A stretch of DNA of 64,000 nucleotides from Daejeonella rubra (GTDB lineage: Bacteria; Bacteroidota; Bacteroidia; Sphingobacteriales; Sphingobacteriaceae), in the NCBI RefSeq assembly GCF_900103545.1, contig NZ_FNHH01000005.1, positions 1-64,000 of the forward strand, in the 5' to 3' direction. The position numbers and the translations under genes are program-made. This document shows, one piece after another, positions 55,401 to 61,956 of the stretch. A model generated the notes under the pieces. That model was not told where the DNA came from, searched no databases, and saw only the letters and a program-made list of their open reading frames with translations. How positions within the stretch are numbered: the stretch's first letter is position 1; every line of letters begins with the position of its first letter.

Positions 55401-55738
55401 TTCTGGGTACCATAACCAACTATAACCACTTCGTTTAGTGATTTGGTATCAGTACGAAGAACAATATTGATCGTATTAGCTGTTCCAACTGTACGCTCCT
55501 GAGGAAACGCACCTATAAAGCTGAATTGTAATACAGCTCCCTGATTTGCCCTGATAGAATATTTTCCATCCAAATCTGTGGAAACCCCTGTTGATGTCCC
55601 CTTGATCTTTACAGATACACCGGGCAGGGAAATGCCATCATTATCGGTAACACGCCCAGTTACAGTGATCTCCTGTGCTGAGGCATTTATTACCAATAAA
55701 AAAACGGCAAAAAACAACATTTGTAATGCTTTTTTCAT
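52493..55738 (-). CDS. SusC/RagA-family TonB-linked outer-membrane transporter
   Basis: This 1081-residue protein has a signal peptide (ending NASAQ, about residue 22), a carboxypeptidase-like domain (ITVTGRVTDNDGISLPGVSV), a plug (VVIVGYGTQKKATLTGAIST, then SVLKDAASASIYGTRAAWGV) and a barrel ending LSFGLQVTL. It belongs to the VIGYGTQ subgroup. It heads the amino-sugar locus. A 562-bp region upstream carries direct repeats that may be an operator. Confidence 0.94.
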   Translation of the reverse strand: MKKALQMLFFAVFLLVINASAQEITVTGRVTDNDGISLPGVSVKIKGTSTGVSTDLDGKYSIRANQGAVLQFSFIGAFPQERTVGTANTINIVLRTDTKSLNEVVIVGYGTQKKATLTGAISTVDVAEVLSSRPTTDVVRALQGAVPGLTITSPSGALGSNPSIRLRGLSGSLNGGGAQPLILLDNVEITDLQNVNPDDIEAISVLKDAASASIYGTRAAWGVILITTKSGKKGAPTRVNYSNNVSMATPTQTPEMAPAAEGAEMALLAYRRTNPTLPRYGVVGMYVDDIAVTKMREWKQTYGGQDLGPEMVLGRDFEIRDGFFFPYREWDPGKEFMNKWSPQQKHDLSFSGGSNKISYNLGAGYLGQTGVLKVNPDEFSRYNLTLNLNSDITDWFSARGRMLTSNTLTTEPYSYGGSTYDPLYYLYRWPTQFPYGTYNGQAFRNAVDEVRQSNMNEDRNNFSRVSVGGTFKIIPGLTVDADYTYGGNTGRGNQVGGVASAIDFWSTGAALTYRPYTSATYDRVIYSSDYSSSNNGRVVATYQKTIKDHAFKVMMGGEAETYEYGSQYSERRGLMDPAKGELGLTSGDQFTSGSHTNWATNGVFGRLNYTYQDKYLFEVTGRYDGSSRFPANDRYAFFPSVSAGYVISEEKFMDFARPVLSNLKFRGSWGTVGHQNVGNAFLSLMSTGNSNWLVGGKNMIGVSTPTIVPPSLTWETVTDLNFGVDARLFNESFGISFDWYNRTTSDMISAGVTLPNSFGASAPQRNYGEMQVKGWELALDYRHTFDNGFRFNATGSLSDFNENLTRFANSTKTVTSNYEGRNLREIWGYQTDRFFTKDDFQQDASGNLILVSGRYVLKAGIPDQKQFETSSFFFGPGDVKYKDLNGDGVISQGTNTVDNPGDQSVIGNSTPRYQYGLRLGTDWKGFDFDIFFQGVGKRELWVHSPATVPGVGIGEGWYASQLDYWTPENPGAFYPRPSNVGQTANTTNFLRQTKYLLDMSYLRAKNLTFGYTIPSRLLERVKVNKARVYFSGENLFEKDNLGEISIDPEMDYTSTGSNDPRTFGRVYPYRRSLSFGLQVTL

Positions 55739-56300
55739 AGATTAATTTTTTGATTAGTTCATAAATTCAGTTAACATAATGGAATTCTGAGAATCGCATT
55801 ATGCATCAGTCAAAGTTTAATTAAATTGCACAAATACGCAAGTAATTAGTTCAAAAATTTGATTTATTGAGAAGAATGCAAACAAATAATTTAAAAAAAC
55901 AAAGTGTATAAAGTACACTGAATTTTTATAAAATATTGCCTGAAATGCATTAAAAACAGATAAATATAATTTTAAGCTATAAAAAAATATCGCTATTCAG
56001 AAGCTAAATCACGGAAATAAAACATGCATTAAATTGCAGGTTTAAACATCTATATACAGCTACTGAGGTATTTTTTAGCAAAAAATTATCAAAAAATCTA
56101 AATTTTTTCCCTGATTTGTAGAAATCCTGAAGAAACACGCAGGTTTTCATGGTGTGATTCCAATGAAAAAAAGCTTAAAATTTTTCCGGAATCTTAAAAT
56201 TTCAAGTGCTGATAAAACGATAGAAATGAAGGGTAAGCGCTACAATTAAAATCTAAGTGCTGATAAAAAACCAGTCATATATATTAGGAGTAAATTTAAT
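55739..56300. promoter_or_regulatory. Long upstream region of SusC with a direct repeat
   Basis: This AT-rich 562-bp gap precedes the SusC gene. A 14-bp direct repeat AAGTGCTGATAAAA occurs at 56204-56217 and 56255-56268, 51 bp apart. An imperfect TTAAAATyT extension occurs before each copy. The repeats lie about 500 bp from SusC and just after the stop of the EEP gene, so they could regulate SusC or mark an RNA. No other gene was found. Confidence 0.45.
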
Positions 56301-57065
56301 TTACCAGGTCCATTTAAAACTTGACACAACAGGAAGGTGATCTGAATATTCAACAGCAAGAGTTTCTTGTTTTTTAACCTTGTTCAGATGTGCTTTACTA
56401 AGCATAATAAAATCAATCCTGTTTAAGGGTTTAACTGCAGGATAGGTAGGTCCGGATAAATAACTGACATCAGCAAAAAAACCCTCAAGAGCCAAAAGCT
56501 CTTTTGTGCCAGGCCGGGCATTAAAATCGCCGGTTAGAATTACAGGGTTTTTATTTCCACTGAACATCTTCACAATCTCTTCTGATTGCTTCAATCTTGA
56601 CCTCTGGTCGCGATAATCCATATGAACAGTTGCAAAGCTGATCTCTTTTCCTCTTTGAAAAATGCTCGCGCTCAACAATGCCCTTGTTTCAGGCTTTCCT
56701 GCTATGGTCACAGAGATCCTATTATTTTTAATAGTATGAAGTGGATATCGTGATAAAACTCCAAGACCATATGAACCTCCGTCAAATGCAAAATGACGGG
56801 CATAGGCATAATGCATTCCGGTTTGCTCAGCCAAAAATTTCATCTGATCGATTTTACCTGAACGATTGCATACACTGTCGACTTCCTGAAGACCAATAAT
56901 ATCCGCCTTAGATGCCTTAATAAATTCGGCAATCTCCCTAAGCTTATCCTCATTCTTTGAATTTTGCCCGACATGAATGTTATAAGACATTACCTTTAAG
57001 GTTTGTGAATTTAACTGGGAAATCCCGGCGGAAAATATCAGAAAAACGGCAATAATTCTTTTCAT
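56301..57065 (-). CDS. Endonuclease/exonuclease/phosphatase-family secreted protein
   Basis: This 254-residue protein has a signal peptide (about 1-20) followed by the EEP fold. Metal-site motifs are MSYNIHVG, IIGLQEVD, GDFNARPGT and the C-terminal EYSDHLPV. These are the conserved Asn, Glu, Asp-Asn and Asp-His of DNase I/sphingomyelinase-like enzymes. It may be a nuclease or a phosphodiesterase acting on lipid or sugar phosphates in the periplasm. It lies upstream of SusC and divergent to the NagB fusion gene. Confidence 0.87.
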   Translation of the reverse strand: MKRIIAVFLIFSAGISQLNSQTLKVMSYNIHVGQNSKNEDKLREIAEFIKASKADIIGLQEVDSVCNRSGKIDQMKFLAEQTGMHYAYARHFAFDGGSYGLGVLSRYPLHTIKNNRISVTIAGKPETRALLSASIFQRGKEISFATVHMDYRDQRSRLKQSEEIVKMFSGNKNPVILTGDFNARPGTKELLALEGFFADVSYLSGPTYPAVKPLNRIDFIMLSKAHLNKVKKQETLAVEYSDHLPVVSSFKWTW

Positions 57066-57197
57066 GATACAATTTTAGATAAATTTTTACAGCTTTTGGG
57101 TGAAATGTTTATCGCTTAAAAGCATTGAAAATTTGATTATCGCGGCTTTAAAAAAAGATAATTTATAAGCAATTCCAAAGGATAAAATTTTTGTAAT

Positions 57198-57205
57198 TAT
57201 ATTTG
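57198..57205 (+). promoter_or_regulatory. Candidate -7 promoter element for the NagB-PIG-L gene
   Basis: TATATTTG fits TAnnTTTG and lies 29 bases before the ATG. No TTTG lies 19-21 bases upstream, so the promoter is likely weak or activator-dependent. Confidence 0.45.
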
Positions 57206-57234
57206 CATCTCACCTAATATAGTCAGACTCTCAG

Positions 57235-59151
57235 ATGGCCCGATTAAATCTTCTCGAAGAAACCCGATTCGAAAAACTTCCTGTTACCGTTTATGCAAAC
57301 CAAGATATTGCTTCTAAAAAGGTAGCACGCCGTATTACAGACCTAATTGTTAGCAAACAATTGAAAGGTGAAAATGCAATCCTTGGACTTGCAACCGGAG
57401 TTACACCAATAGGAGTTTATCGCGAACTTGTACGTATTCACAAAGAAGAAGGTATTAGCTTTAAAAATGTGATCACATTCAATCTTGATGAATATTTTCC
57501 AATGAAACCCACATCGCCACAGAGCTATGTGATATTCATGAAAGAAAATTTGTTCAATCATATTGATATAAATATGGACAATGTTCATATTCCGGATGGA
57601 ACATTGCCAATTGAAGAAATTCATGATTTCTGCCTTAGTTATGAGCGGAAGATCACAGAATTAGGCGGACTTGATCTCCAGATATTGGGTATCGGTCGTA
57701 CCGGTCACATTGGTTTTAACGAACCGGGGTCGGCACCAAATTCAGGGACCAGACTGGTAACTCTTGATGATCTTACCCGCAGAGACGCTTCACGCGATTT
57801 CGGAGGAAAAGAAAATGTTCCTACCAAGGCAATTACCATGGGTATCGGCACAATTTTTAAAGCCCGCGAAATAATACTTATGGCCTGGAATCAGAAGAAG
57901 GCTTCTATCATTAAAAAAGCGGTTGAAGGTGAAATTTCTGCTGAAGTTCCGGCAACCTACCTGCAGCTTTCTGAAAATGTAGAGTTCATAATGGATCAGG
58001 ACGCTGCTTCAGAACTAACAAGGTTTAATACGCCCTGGCTCGTTAAAGATTGCACATGGGATGTACCAATGATCAAAAAGGCGGTTATCTGGCTTGCCAA
58101 TACGCTGGGAAAACCAATTCTGAAACTTACTGAAGAAGATTATAACAACCATGGAATGGCACAGCTGGCAACCGAGAAGGGGCCGGTTTATAATATCAAT
58201 ATTCATATTTTCAATAAACTTCAGCATACCATAACCGGATGGCCGGGGGGAAAAGGTAATGCTGATGATACACAAAGGCCTGAAAGGGCGGTCCCTGACA
58301 AAAAAAGATCGATCATTTTCTCACCGCATCCTGATGACGATGTAATTTCAATGGGCGGAACTTTTATCAGACTTGTTGATCAGGGTCATGATGTGCATGT
58401 TGCTTACCAAACTTCAGGTAATACCGCTGTTTGGGATGACGATGCGCTAAGATTTGTTGAATTCGCAAGAGATTTCAGCAAATCCATAGATCTGGATACT
58501 AATAAACTCGATGAACTTTATGTTTCTATGCGTAAGTTCATGGAAAATAAACAACCTAATCAGGCTGATACTGCAGAGATTCAGACATTGAAAGGTTTGA
58601 TTCGTAAAGGAGAGGCAATAAGTGGGGCCCGTTTTGCCGGACTTAAAGATGACCATATACATTTTATGGCTCTTCCTTTTTATGACAGAGGAAAAACAAC
58701 ACGTAAGCCTGTTGCTGAGGACGATATCCTAATTACGATGGACTTGCTCGATAAAATAAAACCACATCAGATCTTTGCTGCTGGCGATTTTGCTGATCCG
58801 CATGGCACCCATAAGGTTTGCTTTGATATCATTATTCAAGCTCTCGAGCGTCTGAAGGATAAAGAATGGGTTAAAGATTGCTGGTTATGGCTATACCGTG
58901 GTGCATGGCATGAATTTGAGACCCATGAAATCCAAATGGCTGTGCCTCTCTCACCTCAGGAAGTTGAACGTAAGAGATTAGCCATCTTTAAACATCAATC
59001 TCAAAAGGACAGACCTGTATTTCCAGGTGATGATGCCAGAGAATTTTGGGTACGTGCAGAAGACCGCACACGTGAAACTGCTAAATCATATGACAAACTT
59101 GGTTTGGCTGAATATGAAGCGATGGAAGCATTTGTCAGATGGAAATTTTAA
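57235..59151 (+). CDS. nagB: Glucosamine-6-phosphate deaminase fused to a PIG-L-type deacetylase
   Basis: This 638-residue protein has an N-terminal NagB domain (about 1-270) with GLATGVTPIGVYREL, NLDEYFP (Asp85) and GIGRTGHIGFNEPGS (His158, Glu163). In E. coli NagB the residue at the Thr156 position is the catalytic-triad Asp141. From about 350 to the end is a PIG-L/LmbE deacetylase with SPHPDDD (His365, Asp367, Asp368) and the late zinc His in ADPHGTHKVC. It has no signal peptide and acts in the cytoplasm on GlcN-6-P. The fused domain may remove acetyl from a GlcNAc derivative. It is 21 bp before the sulfatase gene, likely an operon. Confidence 0.9.
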   Translation: MARLNLLEETRFEKLPVTVYANQDIASKKVARRITDLIVSKQLKGENAILGLATGVTPIGVYRELVRIHKEEGISFKNVITFNLDEYFPMKPTSPQSYVIFMKENLFNHIDINMDNVHIPDGTLPIEEIHDFCLSYERKITELGGLDLQILGIGRTGHIGFNEPGSAPNSGTRLVTLDDLTRRDASRDFGGKENVPTKAITMGIGTIFKAREIILMAWNQKKASIIKKAVEGEISAEVPATYLQLSENVEFIMDQDAASELTRFNTPWLVKDCTWDVPMIKKAVIWLANTLGKPILKLTEEDYNNHGMAQLATEKGPVYNINIHIFNKLQHTITGWPGGKGNADDTQRPERAVPDKKRSIIFSPHPDDDVISMGGTFIRLVDQGHDVHVAYQTSGNTAVWDDDALRFVEFARDFSKSIDLDTNKLDELYVSMRKFMENKQPNQADTAEIQTLKGLIRKGEAISGARFAGLKDDHIHFMALPFYDRGKTTRKPVAEDDILITMDLLDKIKPHQIFAAGDFADPHGTHKVCFDIIIQALERLKDKEWVKDCWLWLYRGAWHEFETHEIQMAVPLSPQEVERKRLAIFKHQSQKDRPVFPGDDAREFWVRAEDRTRETAKSYDKLGLAEYEAMEAFVRWKF

Positions 59152-59172
59152 TCGCAGTCTGAAAAAGGGAAT

Positions 59173-60702
59173 ATGAGGATCAGATTACTATTTATTCTAA
59201 GCATCAGTATACTGTGCCTTAAAACCTTTGCACAGCAATCGTCGAGACCGAATATTATTGTAATCTTAACAGATGATCATGCGGTAAGTACTATTGGAGC
59301 ATATGGTTCCAAATATGGGGCAACACCAAACCTTGATCGCCTGGCAAAAGAAGGAGCCCTTTTTAACAGGGCATTTGTGGTCAATTCCATTTGCGGTCCC
59401 AGCAGGGCAGTACTATTAACAGGCAAGTATAGCCACGTTAATGGGATGAGAGATAACCGCGACAGGTTCGATGCTTCACAGGATGTGTTTCCGGCACGAC
59501 TGAAACAATCAGGTTTTCAAACTGCCTGGATAGGAAAGTGGCATTTAGTGTCATACCCTCAGGGATTTGATTACTGGAATATATTTCCGGGCCAGGGTCT
59601 TTATTATAATCCCGCCATGATCAGCATGAAAGGTGATACTACCAGGCAGAATGGTTATGCTACTGATATCGTAACGGATATGACCATAAACTGGCTCAAT
59701 AAACGTGATGAGTCAAAACCGTTCTTTGTTGTTGTGGGTGAAAAAGCTCCGCACCGCACCTGGATGCCCGACACTTCCGATCTAGGCAAGTTCGATCATA
59801 TTAAATTTCCCTTACCAAAGAATTTTTATGATTCCTATGAAAAGCGTATCGCTGCAGAAATGCAGGATATGTCCATTGAAAAAACAATGAAACTGGGTTA
59901 TGATCTTAAGATGAAAAGCGATCCCGATGCAACTGCAGAAGCTTTTATCAAAAGAATGAGCCCGGAGCAACGTAAAAAATGGAATGCCTATTATGACAGG
60001 ATCGAGGAGGACTTTCTGAAGAAAAAACTAACAGGAAAGGCTTTATCCGAATGGAAGTACCAACGGTACATGAAGGATTACTACAGTACGACCCTTTCAC
60101 TTGACCGGAATATTGGTAAGATCCTGGCTTATCTTGATGACAACAACCTGACTAAAAATACCATTGTTGTTTATACGTCAGATCAAGGTTTTTATATGGG
60201 AGAACATGGCTGGTTCGACAAACGATTTATGTATGAAGAATCGATGCGAACCCCATTGATCATCAGATATCCAGGCGTAATAAAACCAGGAACCGTCTCA
60301 AACCAGATAATATCAAATGTTGACTTTGCTCCCACTTTTTTAGATGCAGCAGGTATTTCCATTCCAAAAGAAATTCAGGGCCGGTCAATGATGCCTTTAT
60401 TAAGGGATCCAAAAGCGAGCATCAGAAACTCTGCTTATTATCATTTTTATGAATTTCCGGGTGAGCATAGTGTATTAAAGCATTTTGGGATACGTACAAG
60501 CCGTTATAAACTGATTCGTTTTTATGATTATAAAAATTTCTGGGAGCTTTATGATCTGCAAAAAGACCCTAATGAGATGAAAAATCTTTATGGCCAGAAA
60601 AAGTATGATGCAATTACAGCAGATCTTAAAAAGCAGCTTGAGCAACTTTGTATTGAAAATAAGGATAAGGAAGCATTAAATGCTTTAGCTCAAAACCTGT
60701 AA
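59173..60702 (+). CDS. Secreted sulfatase (formylglycine type)
   Basis: This 509-residue protein has a signal peptide (about 1-20) and a full sulfatase domain. The Cys-type activation motif is SICGPSRAVLLTG with Cys74, to be converted to formylglycine. Metal ligands appear in ILTDDHA and YTSDQGFYMGEHG. It hydrolyses sulfate esters of an amino sugar or glycan in the periplasm. The C-terminus resembles N-sulfoglucosamine/iduronate-type sulfatases with the domain of unknown function DUF4976. It lies directly after the NagB gene, which suits sulfated GlcNAc. Confidence 0.92.
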   Translation: MRIRLLFILSISILCLKTFAQQSSRPNIIVILTDDHAVSTIGAYGSKYGATPNLDRLAKEGALFNRAFVVNSICGPSRAVLLTGKYSHVNGMRDNRDRFDASQDVFPARLKQSGFQTAWIGKWHLVSYPQGFDYWNIFPGQGLYYNPAMISMKGDTTRQNGYATDIVTDMTINWLNKRDESKPFFVVVGEKAPHRTWMPDTSDLGKFDHIKFPLPKNFYDSYEKRIAAEMQDMSIEKTMKLGYDLKMKSDPDATAEAFIKRMSPEQRKKWNAYYDRIEEDFLKKKLTGKALSEWKYQRYMKDYYSTTLSLDRNIGKILAYLDDNNLTKNTIVVYTSDQGFYMGEHGWFDKRFMYEESMRTPLIIRYPGVIKPGTVSNQIISNVDFAPTFLDAAGISIPKEIQGRSMMPLLRDPKASIRNSAYYHFYEFPGEHSVLKHFGIRTSRYKLIRFYDYKNFWELYDLQKDPNEMKNLYGQKKYDAITADLKKQLEQLCIENKDKEALNALAQNL

Positions 60703-60755
60703 TAATTAATTAAAACATAATTGTAAATACTATAAAGCAATACTATCTTTATGGT

Positions 60756-61913
60756 ATGTCTGAACCTTCAATCCTGCAAAAGTCTCCAGCAAGGCTCTTA
60801 TCCCTCGATGTTTTCAGGGGCTTAACAGTGGCTGCAATGATCCTGGTTAACAATCCCGGGAGCTGGTCAAGTATCTATGCTCCTTTAAAACATGCCGAGT
60901 GGAATGGCTGTACTCCCACAGATCTGATATTCCCTTTCTTCCTGTTTATTGTCGGGGTATCAATAAGTTATGCACTCGGAAGTAAAAAAGGTAATACGAG
61001 CCAGTCCAAACTTATATTTACAGCTTTCAAAAGAGCATTGATCCTCTTTGGACTGGGTCTATTTTTAAACCTGTTTCCAAAGGTATTTACTGAGCCCATG
61101 GAAGCTCTTAGCGCAGTTCGAATTCCCGGTGTTCTTCAAAGAATTGCAATTGTGTTCTTTATTACAGCATTGATCTTTATAAAAACAAGTCAAAAAACAC
61201 AGCTAAGATTATTCATAGGAATCCTGATCGTTTACTGGGCACTCATGACCCTTGTTCCGGTACCCGGAGTTGGTTATGCCAATCTTGAAAAAGAAACCAA
61301 TTTAGGAGCATGGCTGGACCGCAGCATACTCACTGAAGCTCACCTTTGGAAATCGGCTAAAACCTGGGATCCGGAAGGAATCCTGAGCACTCTACCAGCT
61401 GTTGCAACCGGCTTATTCGGCTTGCTGATCGGTACATGGCTGAGACGTAAGGACAGAGAAGAAAGCGTCAAAATTTCATGGATGTTCTCTATTGGAGTAT
61501 TGGCCGTCATTCTGGGGCTGATCTGGGATCTTTGTTTCCCAATAAACAAAGCACTCTGGACCAGTTCATTTGTATTATATGCGGGCGGATTAGCTACCAT
61601 CGGACTAGCCTTATGCTACTGGCTCATTGATGTTCAGGGTTACAAAAAGGGTACAACACCCTTTGTTGTTTATGGCGTGAATGCAATCACAGTCTTTTTT
61701 CTTTCTGGCCTGATTCCAAGGATATTAACGATGATCAAAGTAACTATGCCTGATGGGACAATTGTAAATTCAAGAGTATGGATGTATGAAACATTCTTTA
61801 CCCCTTACTTTTCACCGGTCAACGCATCACTTGCAGGGGCCATTACCTTTATCCTGATATGGCTTGGCATTCTTTGGTGGATGTTCAAAAAGAAGATTAT
61901 AGTTAAAGTTTAA
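60756..61913 (+). CDS. DUF5009 / heparan-alpha-glucosaminide N-acetyltransferase-like membrane protein
   Basis: This 385-residue protein has about 10 membrane segments. The start RLLSLDVFRGLTVAAMILVN and the segment WNGCTPTDLIFPFFLFIVGV are the family hallmarks of the NagX/HGSNAT-like group. These proteins may move an acetyl group across the membrane onto glucosamine residues. It lies 53 bp after the sulfatase gene. With the sulfatase and NagB, it fits a route for handling exported or imported glucosamine units. Confidence 0.88.
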   Translation: MSEPSILQKSPARLLSLDVFRGLTVAAMILVNNPGSWSSIYAPLKHAEWNGCTPTDLIFPFFLFIVGVSISYALGSKKGNTSQSKLIFTAFKRALILFGLGLFLNLFPKVFTEPMEALSAVRIPGVLQRIAIVFFITALIFIKTSQKTQLRLFIGILIVYWALMTLVPVPGVGYANLEKETNLGAWLDRSILTEAHLWKSAKTWDPEGILSTLPAVATGLFGLLIGTWLRRKDREESVKISWMFSIGVLAVILGLIWDLCFPINKALWTSSFVLYAGGLATIGLALCYWLIDVQGYKKGTTPFVVYGVNAITVFFLSGLIPRILTMIKVTMPDGTIVNSRVWMYETFFTPYFSPVNASLAGAITFILIWLGILWWMFKKKIIVKV

Positions 61914-61956
61914 TTTTTTGGCTAAATTGCAGCTCCAATTATTTTAAGAATCATAT

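Noticed and set aside
59173..61913. Sulfatase plus acetyltransferase read as a heparan-sulfate degradation locus
   Set aside because: No polysaccharide lyase or GH88 is present, and the neighbouring GHL10, amidase and GH18 genes point to wall glycans instead.
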